Source: Niveibacterium microcysteis (GTDB taxonomy: Bacteria; Pseudomonadota; Gammaproteobacteria; Burkholderiales; Rhodocyclaceae). Taken from it: a stretch of DNA of 64,000 nucleotides. A program made the translations under genes and the position numbers. Under the pieces are notes generated by a model. That model ran no database searches and was not told the DNA's origin. It saw nothing but the letters and a program-made list of their open reading frames with translations. This document shows, piece by piece, positions 38,260 to 47,403 of the stretch. Within the stretch, counting starts at the first letter, position 1. The number at the start of each line of letters is the position of its first letter. Where the stretch lies: contig NZ_CP071060.1 of NCBI RefSeq assembly GCF_017161445.1, forward strand, positions 1,612,001 to 1,676,000, in the 5' to 3' direction.

Positions 38260-38907
38260 GTCGTGTGTGCGCTTGCGTGTCCCGAGTCACACACTGCCCG
38301 TAGCGCCGCGTTGAGGACCGGCGCGGCGCTGGCAAGGTCCTCATCGTCGAGTCGAGCGGCCGGGTCGTGATGGTGCTCATGGACATCCACGTCCTGGTGC
38401 CCCAGTGCGCGGCGGCGAACCCTCGGGTCCACGCCGCCGCGCCGCAGGGCTTTCGCAGCCGCGTTGCGCGTGCTCTCGAGCACGATACGGCGGTCCGGAC
38501 AGAGCAGCGCGCCGCTTTGCTCGACCCAGTTGGCAAGCCATGTGCGCAAGGCTGGCAGGCCATCGAGCAGCGCCGGAATCTGTCAGCGCCACGCCGACGT
38601 TTTCATCCGTGGACCATCGAAGGCAATGATTGCCTGCGTGCCGTTGAGCACGACCTGCTTGGCCTGCAACTGCAGAATCTCGCCGAGCCGGGCGCCGGTC
38701 AGCGCCATCAGGTCCACCAGCGCCGCGTCGTCGGAGTAGCCCCACGCACGAGCATCTCTTGCGGATGCGCTGCGAGCGTCGCGAGCACACGCCGACCCTG
38801 CAGGACGTCGAGCAAGGCTTCGGCCAGGAGCACGGCATCTGCATTCACGGCGTCGATGAGTTCCGGCTGGTCACGCGCCTGTGCATCGATGGAAATCGAG
38901 TAGCGGT
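38260..38907 (-). pseudogene. decayed tyrosine recombinase remnant
   Basis: Minus-strand translation gives recombinase core pieces in two frames. First comes ALLDVLQGRRVLATLAAHP, then after a frameshift near 38738 DDAALVDLMALTGARLGEIL with the catalytic box I Arg. Next is FDGPRMKTSAWR with the Lys-strand, followed by an in-frame TGA. It continues as QIPALLDGLPALRTWL and VLESTRNAAAKALRRGGVDPRVRRRALGHQD. The terminal Tyr is not visible; the region after LGHQD is His-rich instead. At least one frameshift and one stop make it non-functional. Its 5' end abuts and slightly overlaps the truncated hsdM. Boundaries are approximate. Confidence 0.65.
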
Positions 38908-40220
38908 ATCACAGCAGCGCGACTGCCGTTCCGCGCAACCTTGCGACAGTCGGCGAGCGCAGCGTTGGCCAGTTTTTCTTCCTGCGCCCAATCCGTCTCG
39001 GGGGATGCACGCAGCGCGGCCAGGTGCGCACGCAGGGTCTTTACCTTGCCCTTGTCGAAAAACCACAGGGTGCAGGGCAGCGTGACCGTGTAGAACATGT
39101 TGGGGCCTACGGCCACCATCACGTCCACGGCGCGCGCCTGGATCAGCTTCTGGCGCAGCTCCTGTTCCGACGAACGGGCGTCGGAGGCAGAGTTCGCCAT
39201 CACAAAGCCGGCGCGGCCCTTGGCGTTGAGCGACGAGTAGAAAAGCTGAATCCAGAGGTAGTTGGCGTTATCGGTGCGCGGCAGGCCAAACGGGAAGCGC
39301 CGGCCTTCGCCGACCATGCCTTCCAGTCGTTCCTTATCCACCGCATTGACGTTGAACGGCGGATTGGCGAGGACGAAGTCGAACTGCCCGGTGGCGTTGT
39401 GCGGGTCGTCGTAGTAGCTATTGACGTTGCCGCCGTGGCGGATGTCCCCCTCCAGGCCATGCACGGCCAGGTTGAGGCGGCACAGGCGGCCGGTCTCGTC
39501 GGTCTTCTCCACGCCGCAGATGGCGAGCTCTGCAGCGGGGTTGTGCTTGTGCTCAGCCACGAAGCGCGCCGACTGCACGAACATGCCGCCCGAGCCGCAG
39601 GCTGGGTCCAGGATGCGGCCATGGAAGGGCTCGATGATTTCGGTGAGCAGCTTCACGATGCTGCTGGGCGTGTAGAACTCGCCGCCCTTCTGGCCCTCGG
39701 TGCGCGCGAACTCGCCCAGGAAGTATTCGTAGATGCGGCCGAAGGCGTCGTAGTCCACGCTGGCCGGGATCTCCGAGACCTTCTTCAGCAGCTCCTTCAG
39801 CAGCGTGCTGGTGAACAGGTTGTAGGTCTTTGGCAGCACGCCTGCGAGCTGGGCGTTGTGCTTCTCAATCTCGCGCATCGCCGCATTCACCTGGGCGCCG
39901 ACATCGGCAGCTTCGGGCAGCGTGAGCAGGTACTCGAAGCGAGCTTCAGGGCTCAGGAAGAGCACGCCCTCCGCGTGGTATGCGGCCGGTTCATCCACAC
40001 GGCTGCCACGCCGAGACGAAGCCCCCGCAGCCTCCAGCTTCGCCCGTTGAGCTGCGAACTGGACCGCTGCAAAGCGCAAGAAGATCAACCCTAGGATGGG
40101 GCCGGAATACTCCTGCGCCTTCAGCCCCGAGTTCGCGCGGAACTGGTCCGCCGCATCCCACAGGCGCTTTTCAAGGGTGGCCGAGGCGGTGTCTTTTTCT
40201 GAGGGTGCAATCCACTGCAT
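38871..40220 (-). CDS. hsdM: type I restriction-modification N6-adenine methyltransferase, 3'-truncated
   Basis: A 449-aa HsdM-like protein. The N-terminal HsdM_N domain ([31 protein letters not shown]) is followed by the catalytic domain with GGEFYTP, the AdoMet motif [10 protein letters not shown] (205-214) and the target-adenine motif NPPF (286-289). The family-like sequence ends after [13 protein letters not shown]; from about residue 393 the tail ([17 protein letters not shown] onward) no longer resembles HsdM and the frame stops where the recombinase remnant begins. No hsdS or hsdR is present. It is probably the broken remnant of a type I system, and methylation without a specificity subunit is unlikely. 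The Shine-Dalgarno is weak. Confidence 0.8.
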   Translation of the reverse strand: MQWIAPSEKDTASATLEKRLWDAADQFRANSGLKAQEYSGPILGLIFLRFAAVQFAAQRAKLEAAGASSRRGSRVDEPAAYHAEGVLFLSPEARFEYLLTLPEAADVGAQVNAAMREIEKHNAQLAGVLPKTYNLFTSTLLKELLKKVSEIPASVDYDAFGRIYEYFLGEFARTEGQKGGEFYTPSSIVKLLTEIIEPFHGRILDPACGSGGMFVQSARFVAEHKHNPAAELAICGVEKTDETGRLCRLNLAVHGLEGDIRHGGNVNSYYDDPHNATGQFDFVLANPPFNVNAVDKERLEGMVGEGRRFPFGLPRTDNANYLWIQLFYSSLNAKGRAGFVMANSASDARSSEQELRQKLIQARAVDVMVAVGPNMFYTVTLPCTLWFFDKGKVKTLRAHLAALRASPETDWAQEEKLANAALADCRKVARNGSRAAVIPLLDFHRCTGA

Positions 40221-40343
40221 GGGTGTTCAATCTCGATTGCCGCAGAGGGCGTAGGCGCTGCCGGAGCAGCAAGCGGTTCATTCTAGGGGGCGCCGCGAGT
40301 GAGTCAATCTGCGACGCCTCGATTCGGCGAGGGGTAGGGGACT

Positions 40344-42107
40344 TCAGTGCTCGGGGCGTGGCGGCGCTACATCAAAACGGAAACGCTCCATGATCTCCTG
40401 CTTGATCGCGATGGGTGTGTTGCGCGCCCTATAGCCCCGCTGCGATTTGCTTTCGCCCTCGCGTGCATGGCCGGTAATCACGTCGTAGCGGGGCTCGTTG
40501 ATGGCTTCCGCCTGAGTAATGAAAGTGTGCCGGAAGGTGTGGAAGCCTGTGAGGCAGGCCTTCGGGGTCTCGTCGCGCAGGCCCAGCTTCTGCAGGTGAC
40601 GCCGGAACCACTTCTCGGCATTGCCGGAAGCCTTTCCCCGCAGAGGCGGCCATTCGGGGAACAGCAGCTCCGCGCCGGATGCCTTGAGCTTCTCGACATA
40701 ATCGATGAAGCCCAGCTCGACCAGAGCCGAATGGACGGGAATCGTGCGCGCCGAGGGTTCGTTCTTGACCGACTTGGTGACACCTTCCGCGGCGTCGGTC
40801 TCCTCTGTGATGTTCAGGCACCACGCGCCTGATGCTTCGTCGATCAAGATGTCGTGCTGTGGGTTGATCTGGCAGAGCTCGTTCACGCGGGCGCCCGTGT
40901 AGAGCCCGACAAGGGGCAGCCAGTAGCGCGAGGCGCAGGCGGCATCCTTGGCGAATTCGACAGCTTCTGGACCTTCGAACAGGCGCTTGAGCTCGCCGGG
41001 CGTCATGGCGCGTTGCTTGCGTTCGCCTTCGTCGCGCTCGCCCAGGTACTTGATGCCATCGGTCGTAAGGTGCTGCGGGAATCCTTGGTCACCGTAGGTG
41101 CGGCGGGCGTATCTGAGGAACTGCTGAATCGCAGCGACGTAGGTGCCTTCGAAGGTTGCCGGGGCCATGGTCTGCTCCCACTCCATCGCGGCCAACTCCA
41201 CAACCGACTTGCCGAGCTGGCGCTTGCGATGCGTCCAGTGCGGCGGCAGCCGGAGGATCAGTTCGAAGTAGTCCTCAATATGGCGTTGCTTGATCGCATC
41301 GACGGGCGAGTCGCCTAGCACTTCCAGGAGCATGGGCAACACGGCCTGGTACTTCTTGAACATCGGTGCAGCTGCGTCCTGCTTCTTCATGAACGCATCG
41401 ATGACCGTGGAAAGGTACGGGGCGCCAGACGGGGCTGACAGCGCTGCGGCGCGTGGCTTTGGATTGGGCGTGATGTCCAGTTGGCCCGCGTCGCGTCGCC
41501 GGATCGTCTCAGCGATTTCGCGATTGGCCCGTGCGAACGCGATGCCGGCCTGATGTGCTTCCCGGCTGTCTGGTTCGAGATGGATGCCCACCGCGCGCAG
41601 GTACTTTGCGGCCTGCTTGGCGAAGAGTGCGAGTTCATCGGCAGCGCCGCGTGCAGCTAACAGAGCTCCTTCCTCGTCGATATTCAAGGCGCGGATGCGG
41701 TGCTCGGCTGTGGCGTGCATGCCCCAGGAGGGCAGGCCAAGGGATCGCTCCATGGCGCCAGGCGGCTCAGACAGGGCGACCTCATCAGCTGCAAGGCGTT
41801 CGGCTTTGAAGCGTTCGACCTCGACCGCCAAAGCGGCCCCGAGGCCCTCGGCAGAGATGGTGCGCACCGAGGGTTCTGAGGCTGCACCGTTCAGGATCTT
41901 GCGTGCTTGCTCGAACTGGGTCTCAAGCTCTGCGAGCCAGCGGGCACATTCAGCCCTGGCCGCTGCCTTGTCTTTGGTTTGGGTCGAGAAGACTTCGAAT
42001 TGCCGGCCGCCAAAGTGGTCAACGAGATTCCGCGGAATCCGCTTCTTGTACCGGAGTTTGTCGCCGTGAGCTTCGAGCTTGGGGTGGGTCATCTTGCGGG
42101 TAGCCAT
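40344..42107 (-). CDS. tyrosine recombinase / site-specific integrase (tRNA-Ala element)
   Basis: A 587-aa large integrase. It begins with a DUF6538-type arm-binding segment (GDKLRYKKRIPRNLVDHFG), has a long Ala/Glu-rich middle, a core-binding domain at about 235-360, and a catalytic domain with Arg in TGARVNEL, HTFRH, the GH pair in ITGHARE, and a Tyr in SQRGYRAR. The catalytic set appears complete. It starts 105 bases after the 3' end of tRNA-Ala on the same strand and reads away from it, so a second element used that tRNA as its target. It is clearly different from the 440-aa integrase at the other end. Confidence 0.92.
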   Translation of the reverse strand: MATRKMTHPKLEAHGDKLRYKKRIPRNLVDHFGGRQFEVFSTQTKDKAAARAECARWLAELETQFEQARKILNGAASEPSVRTISAEGLGAALAVEVERFKAERLAADEVALSEPPGAMERSLGLPSWGMHATAEHRIRALNIDEEGALLAARGAADELALFAKQAAKYLRAVGIHLEPDSREAHQAGIAFARANREIAETIRRRDAGQLDITPNPKPRAAALSAPSGAPYLSTVIDAFMKKQDAAAPMFKKYQAVLPMLLEVLGDSPVDAIKQRHIEDYFELILRLPPHWTHRKRQLGKSVVELAAMEWEQTMAPATFEGTYVAAIQQFLRYARRTYGDQGFPQHLTTDGIKYLGERDEGERKQRAMTPGELKRLFEGPEAVEFAKDAACASRYWLPLVGLYTGARVNELCQINPQHDILIDEASGAWCLNITEETDAAEGVTKSVKNEPSARTIPVHSALVELGFIDYVEKLKASGAELLFPEWPPLRGKASGNAEKWFRRHLQKLGLRDETPKACLTGFHTFRHTFITQAEAINEPRYDVITGHAREGESKSQRGYRARNTPIAIKQEIMERFRFDVAPPRPEH

Positions 42108-42172
42108 CCGAGAATTTTACCGGTCGTGTGACCAGATTTGTTCCCAAGACAACCGCCCTAGACCAGCTGATA

Positions 42173-42198
42173 TGCTTGATGTTCAGACAGATCAAGCA
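42173..42198. repeat. 8-bp inverted repeat between tRNA-Ala and integrase
   Basis: TGCTTGAT (42173-42180) and ATCAAGCA (42191-42198) with a 10-base spacer. It could be an integrase or excisionase site or a tRNA-distal hairpin; there is no T-run. Confidence 0.45.
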
Positions 42199-42211
42199 CT
42201 TAAGAATTCTG

Positions 42212-42287
<76 letters not shown>

Positions 42288-42300
42288 ACGCGAGGCCGCA

Positions 42301-42328
42301 ATTATAGCTAGTTTTTTTGTCCTGCCAA
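42301..42328 (-). promoter_or_regulatory. tRNA-Ala promoter
   Basis: On the minus strand TTGGCA (5/6) and a perfect TATAAT with a 16-base A-rich spacer, 14 bases before the tRNA start. Confidence 0.75.
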
Positions 42329-42429
42329 GTGGGGCGGCGCAGCGGGGCCGGGGGGCGGTGGCATAATTCGCCGTTTCCCCTGATTTGACGGGGCGTTGCT
42401 GCGGCTGCGCCCTGGCTGGAGTTCACCGC

Positions 42430-45400
42430 ATGTCCCATGTCCCCGCCTATCTTCGCTTCCCGACCGTTTCGGGCGACACGCTGGTGTTCGTCACCGACGA
42501 CGATTTGTGGTCGGTGCCGCTGGCGGGCGGGGTGGCGCGGCGGATTTCCGGCGGGCGCGGCCTGGTCGGTTTTCCGCGTTTCTCGCCTTGTGGCAAGTGG
42601 CTCGCCTTCATCGCCACCGATGAGAGTCATTCAGAGGTGTACGTGATGCCGGCGCAGGGCGGCGCCGCGCGGCGCCTGACCTGGCTCGGCGCGCATACCG
42701 CCGTGACTGGCTGGACGCCGGACGGCCGTGTCGTTGTTGCGAGCAATGCCGATCAGCCTTTCTTCCACATGCGGCGCCTGTTCACCGTGGCGCTGGATGC
42801 GCCACTGCCGGTGCTGTTGCCTTGGGGGATGGCGAGCGAGGCTTCGTGGTCCGCCGACGGCGCTTGTGTGCTGGGCCGGAACACCAGTGATCCGGCGTTG
42901 TGGAAGCGTTACCGCGGCGGCACCGTTGGCCACCTGTGGGTGGATGTCGATGGCAAGGGCGAGTTTGCCGCGCTCGATCCCTTCGGCGATCCGCGCAAGG
43001 CGGGCAACCTCGCGTGCCCGATGTGGATTGGCGACCGCATCTGGTTCATCTCCGACCATGAAGGCATTGGCAACCTGTATTCGTGCGAGCCCTCTGGGGC
43101 TGGCTTGCGCCGGCATACCGAGCATGGCGAACACTATGTTCGGCACGCTTCCACCGATGGCACGACGATCGTCTACCAGAGCGGCGGCGACGTCTATCGA
43201 CTCAACCCCGTTGGCGGCGACGCAACGCGTATCGAGATCGAAGTGCCGGCTGCGCGGCCACAACTGGCGCGCAAGTTCGTCAGCGGCGACGCCGAACTCG
43301 AAGCACTCAGCGTGCATCCGGATGGCCACACCGTTGCTTTGGCTGTGCGCGGCAAGGCGGTGAGCCTGCCGCTGTGGGAAGGCGCGATGCGCCAGCTCGG
43401 CGAAGAGCAGGGCGCGCGCTACCGCCTGCCGGTGTGGCTGGCCGAGGGCGTGGGGGTCGTGATGGTGTCCGACGCCAGCGGTGAAGAGCGCCTGGAGCTG
43501 CATGCGGACGAGGGTGTCAGCGTGCTGGAGGCGGACTTCGGCCGCGTCACCGGCATCGTGGCGGCACCGCACGGCCTGCGCGTGGTGGTGACCAACCATC
43601 GCAATGAATTGTGGTTGGCGGATTTCGTTACGCGCGAAGTGCGCCTGCTGGACCGCTGCGACTATCGGCGCATCGACGAGCCCGCGTTCTCGCCGGATGG
43701 TGCCTGGCTTGCCTACGACTTCTCGGTGAGCCGTGCCACGCGCGCGATCAAGCTGCTGGAGATCGCCTCCGGCCGCAGCGGGATGGCCAGCGGCGAGGAT
43801 TTCGACGACTTCTCGCCTGCCTGGGACCCGTCCGGCAAGTACCTGTACTTCCTCTCGACCCGCGCCTTTGAGCCGGTGTACGACGAGATCGTCTTCGACC
43901 TCTCTTTCCCGCGCGCCACGCGCCCTTACCTGGTGGCCTTGCAGGCCGACGGCGTTGACCCGTTCGAGCCCTTGCCGCGTGGCTTTGGCGACGACGAGGA
44001 CGAAGACGAAGACGACGAGGATGAGGACGACGGCGACGAGGAAAGCGATAGCAAGGAGGAGGGCGACAAGAAGGCCGAACAGGCCGAGCGCAAGCGCCCG
44101 CCCAAGCCGGTCGTCGTCGAACTCGAAGGCCTTGCCGACCGTGTGCGCGCCTTCCCGGTCGGGGCCGGTCGCTACGGTCGCATCGATGCCGCGAAGGGCA
44201 TCGTCTACTGGACGCTGCACCCGGTGACCACCGAGAGCGATGAGGATCACGACGTCGCCGACGCGTTGCTGCAAAGCTGGGATATGCGTGAGCAGAAGCT
44301 CGACACGGTGCTCGGCGATGTGGCCGGTTTCCTTCTCGCGCTGCCTGGCAAGGCGCTGATCGCCGACACCAGCGAGGGTGTGCGCGCCTTCAAGATCGGC
44401 GAGAAGCCGAAGGAGGAAACCGAAGTCGGCGACTTCTCGCGTGAATCCGGCTGGGTCGATCTCGATCGCGTGCAGGTCGAAGTCGACCCGCGTTCGGAGT
44501 GGCGCCAGATGCTGCGCGAAGTGTGGCGCCTGCAGCGCGATCAGTTCTGGACGGCCGACATGAGTGGCGTGGATTGGGGCCGCATCTGGGCGCGCTACGC
44601 GCCGCTGGTCGAACGGATCTCGACGCGCGAAGAGCTGTCGGACTTGATCTGGGAAATGCAGGGCGAACTGGCGACCTCGCATTGCTACGAATCGGGCGGC
44701 GATCGCAAGCGCGTTGCCGCGCTGCCGCTGGGCCATCTGGGCGCCGAATTCTCGTGGGACGAAGCGAACGCCTGCTACCGCATCGAGCGCCTGGTGCGCG
44801 GCGATGCCTGGCGCGAAGGGCACGATTCGCCGCTCGCTGCCGTGGGCGTGCAAGCCAAGCCGGGCGAACGCCTGCTGGCGATCGACGGCCTTGCGTGCGA
44901 CCGCGAACATCCGCCGCAGGCGCGGCTGGTGGCGCGCGCGGGTCGCAAGGTGGAACTGCTGCTGGCCGATGCCGATGGCGCCAACCGCCGCCGCGCGGTG
45001 GTGCGTGCCTTGCCGGGCGAAGACGCCGCGCGCTACCGCGAGTGGGTCGAGGCCAACCGCGCCCGCGTGCGCGAAGCCTCGGGTGGTCGGCTCGGTTACC
45101 TTCACATCCCGGACATGGTGACCTGGGGCTTCTCGGAATTCCACCGCTATCTGCGTACCGAAAGCCTGCGCGACGGGCTGATCGTTGATGCGCGCTTCAA
45201 CCGCGGTGGCCATGTCTCGCAACTGCTGCTGGAAAAGCTCGCGCGCCGTGTGCTGGGCTACGACGTTTCGCGCTGGGGCGCGCCGGAACCCTACCCGGCG
45301 CATGCCGTGGCCGGCCCTGTCGTGTGCGTGACGAACCAGCATGCTGGCTCGGACGGTGACATCTTCTCGCACTGCTTCAAGCTGATGGGCCTCGGCCCGC

Positions 45401-45711
45401 TGGTGGGTACGCGCACCTGGGGCGGTGTGATCGGTATCTGGCCGCGCCATCGCCTGGTGGACGGCACGATCACCACGCAGCCCGAGTTCAGCTTCTGGTT
45501 CAAGGATGTTGGCTGGGGGGTCGAGAACTGGGGCACCGAGCCTGATGTGCATGTCGACATCGCGCCGCAGGACTACGCAAACGGCCGCGATCCGCAGCTC
45601 GACAAGGCGGTCGACGTGGCACTCGCGGCACTCAGCAAACAGCCGCCGCGGGTGCCTGACTTTTCGCAACGCCCGCGCCTGGATCTGCCGAGCTGGCCGC
45701 CCAAGGGCTGA
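42430..45711 (+). CDS. tricorn-type S41 protease
   Basis: A 1093-aa tricorn homologue. An N-terminal beta-propeller of PD40/WD40-like repeats (about 1-300) is followed by a second propeller region (about 300-510). A highly acidic Asp/Glu tract (about 522-550) sits inside the protein, followed by a Lys-rich stretch. The C1 helical domain, a PDZ domain (about 775-860) and the C2 catalytic domain complete it. The expected tetrad is recognisable: Ser750-His751 in ELATSHCYE, nucleophile Ser974 in HAGSDGD, and Glu1032 in VENWGTEPD, close to the numbering of archaeal tricorn. It probably trims peptides in the cytoplasm; no signal peptide is seen. TGGAG precedes ATG 42430. The next gene is another peptidase. 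Confidence 0.93.
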   Translation: MSHVPAYLRFPTVSGDTLVFVTDDDLWSVPLAGGVARRISGGRGLVGFPRFSPCGKWLAFIATDESHSEVYVMPAQGGAARRLTWLGAHTAVTGWTPDGRVVVASNADQPFFHMRRLFTVALDAPLPVLLPWGMASEASWSADGACVLGRNTSDPALWKRYRGGTVGHLWVDVDGKGEFAALDPFGDPRKAGNLACPMWIGDRIWFISDHEGIGNLYSCEPSGAGLRRHTEHGEHYVRHASTDGTTIVYQSGGDVYRLNPVGGDATRIEIEVPAARPQLARKFVSGDAELEALSVHPDGHTVALAVRGKAVSLPLWEGAMRQLGEEQGARYRLPVWLAEGVGVVMVSDASGEERLELHADEGVSVLEADFGRVTGIVAAPHGLRVVVTNHRNELWLADFVTREVRLLDRCDYRRIDEPAFSPDGAWLAYDFSVSRATRAIKLLEIASGRSGMASGEDFDDFSPAWDPSGKYLYFLSTRAFEPVYDEIVFDLSFPRATRPYLVALQADGVDPFEPLPRGFGDDEDEDEDDEDEDDGDEESDSKEEGDKKAEQAERKRPPKPVVVELEGLADRVRAFPVGAGRYGRIDAAKGIVYWTLHPVTTESDEDHDVADALLQSWDMREQKLDTVLGDVAGFLLALPGKALIADTSEGVRAFKIGEKPKEETEVGDFSRESGWVDLDRVQVEVDPRSEWRQMLREVWRLQRDQFWTADMSGVDWGRIWARYAPLVERISTREELSDLIWEMQGELATSHCYESGGDRKRVAALPLGHLGAEFSWDEANACYRIERLVRGDAWREGHDSPLAAVGVQAKPGERLLAIDGLACDREHPPQARLVARAGRKVELLLADADGANRRRAVVRALPGEDAARYREWVEANRARVREASGGRLGYLHIPDMVTWGFSEFHRYLRTESLRDGLIVDARFNRGGHVSQLLLEKLARRVLGYDVSRWGAPEPYPAHAVAGPVVCVTNQHAGSDGDIFSHCFKLMGLGPLVGTRTWGGVIGIWPRHRLVDGTITTQPEFSFWFKDVGWGVENWGTEPDVHVDIAPQDYANGRDPQLDKAVDVALAALSKQPPRVPDFSQRPRLDLPSWPPKG

Positions 45712-45747
45712 CGTCAAGGCGCAGCACATACGCTTGCCATACCCACC

Positions 45748-45770
45748 GGCGCGACTCACGAGGTCGCGCC
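45748..45770 (+). terminator. hairpin between tricorn and M32 genes
   Basis: GGCGCGAC / GTCGCGCC stem with a seven-base loop, without a T-run; weak or leader hairpin. Confidence 0.35.
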
Positions 45771-45794
45771 GTACCGACTGGAAGGACACCACCG

Positions 45795-47285
45795 ATGTCA
45801 AACACCCCTGCTTACGACGCGCTGATGGCGCGCAGCCGCTCGCTGCACCGCTTGAATCATCTGGCGCAGATCGCCAGCGTCGATCGCGAGACCCTGATGC
45901 CGCCGGGCGGCGCCGAGGCGCGAGCGCTCGCGCTGGCGGAGCTGGAACAGCTGATGCACGCGCGCAGTACGGATCTGGTGATCGCCGATCAGCTGAAAGC
46001 GGCTGAGCAGGAGACGCTCGACGACGAGGCCCGCGCGGATCTGCGCGAGATGCAGCGCGGCTACCTGCTCGCCACCGCCTTGCCGGCTGAGCTCGTCGAA
46101 GCCAAGGGCTTGGCCGCGTCGCGTTGTGAATACGAGTGGCGCGCCCAACGCCAGGCGAACGACTGGGCGGCCTACCTGCCCAACTTCCGCGAAGTGCTGC
46201 GCCTGAGCCGCGAAGAGGCGGCCCGCTTGTCCGACGCGCTGGGCGTGTCGCCCTACGACGCGTTGCTGGACGGTTTCGAACCCGGCATGCGCAGCGCTGA
46301 GGTCGCGCGTGTGTTTGGTGCGATGCGCGCCTGGTTGCCGGCTCTGATCGCGCGGATTCGCGAGAAGCAGGCAAGCGAGACGGTGATCGAACCCGTCGGC
46401 CCCTTCGCGCTCGATGCGCAGCGAGCACTGGTGCGCGAAATCGCCGAAACGCTCGGCTTTGATTTCGAACGCGGCCGGCTCGACGAGAGCACTCATCCCT
46501 TCAGCGGCGGCGTGCCTGAGGATGTGCGGATGACCACGCGCTTCCGCGAGCACGATTTCTCGGTCGCGCTGTTCTCCACGATCCACGAAACCGGCCACTC
46601 GCGCTACGAGCAGGGTAGCCCGCGCGCCTGGCTGGGGCGGCCGATTGGGTCCTGGCGTTCGATGGGCATCCACGAGAGCCAAAGCCTCGCATTCGAGATG
46701 CAACTGGCGCGCTCGCGTGGTTTTCTCGAACGACTTGCGCCGCGCCTGGTTCACTACTTCGGCGCCCAGCCGGCATTCGAGCCGGAGAACTGGCTGCGCG
46801 CGGCGACGCGTGTGGTGGCCGGCAAGATCCGTGTGGACGCGGATGAGGCGACCTATCCCTGCCATGTGATGCTGCGCTTCGATATCGAGCACGCGCTGGT
46901 CGCCGGCGAGATGCAGGCCGAAGATGTGCCGGCTGCGTGGGACGAAGGCATGTGCGATCTGCTTGGCCTCGACACCCGCGGCGACTACCGTGATGGCTGC
47001 ATGCAGGATCCGCACTGGGCCGGCGGCGCCTTCGGCTATTTCCCCTGCTACACGCTCGGTGCGCTGTATGCCGCGCAGTGGTTCGCGGCAATTCGCCGCA
47101 CGACGCCGGATCTGGATGCTCGTATCGCCGCAGGTGATGATGCGCCGGTGTTCGACTGGCTGAGTGCCAACATCTGGTCGCAAGCCAGCCGCTGGACCAC
47201 GCCGGAACTGGTGCAACGCGCCAGCGGCGAGGCACTGAACCCCGAACACTTCCGCCGGCATCTGGAGACGCGCTACCTGAGCTGA
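45795..47285 (+). CDS. M32 family metallocarboxypeptidase (Taq type)
   Basis: Cytoplasmic zinc carboxypeptidase of the thermostable carboxypeptidase 1 family, 496 aa. The zinc motif HETGH is at 264-268, followed by GIHESQSLAFEMQLARSRGF with the third-ligand Glu region. The C-terminal YFPCYTLGALYAAQWF segment is also typical. It removes C-terminal residues with broad specificity. AAGGA lies eight bases before ATG 45795. It follows the tricorn protease after 83 bases, so the two may act in sequence on intracellular peptides (inference). Confidence 0.95.
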   Translation: MSNTPAYDALMARSRSLHRLNHLAQIASVDRETLMPPGGAEARALALAELEQLMHARSTDLVIADQLKAAEQETLDDEARADLREMQRGYLLATALPAELVEAKGLAASRCEYEWRAQRQANDWAAYLPNFREVLRLSREEAARLSDALGVSPYDALLDGFEPGMRSAEVARVFGAMRAWLPALIARIREKQASETVIEPVGPFALDAQRALVREIAETLGFDFERGRLDESTHPFSGGVPEDVRMTTRFREHDFSVALFSTIHETGHSRYEQGSPRAWLGRPIGSWRSMGIHESQSLAFEMQLARSRGFLERLAPRLVHYFGAQPAFEPENWLRAATRVVAGKIRVDADEATYPCHVMLRFDIEHALVAGEMQAEDVPAAWDEGMCDLLGLDTRGDYRDGCMQDPHWAGGAFGYFPCYTLGALYAAQWFAAIRRTTPDLDARIAAGDDAPVFDWLSANIWSQASRWTTPELVQRASGEALNPEHFRRHLETRYLS

Positions 47286-47403
47286 CGCGCCGAGACGCCG
47301 GGGCAGGGGATCGGGCTGACGTTTCGTAACATCACCGACGCGGCATCCCTGTAAAGTCCACCCCCGCTTCGCGCCGCCCACGGCCGGCACCGCCCCGCCT
47401 GAC

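Noticed and set aside
42631..46428. 1265-aa open frame on the minus strand
   Set aside because: Antisense to the tricorn protease and M32 genes; Arg/His/Ala-rich without any family motif.
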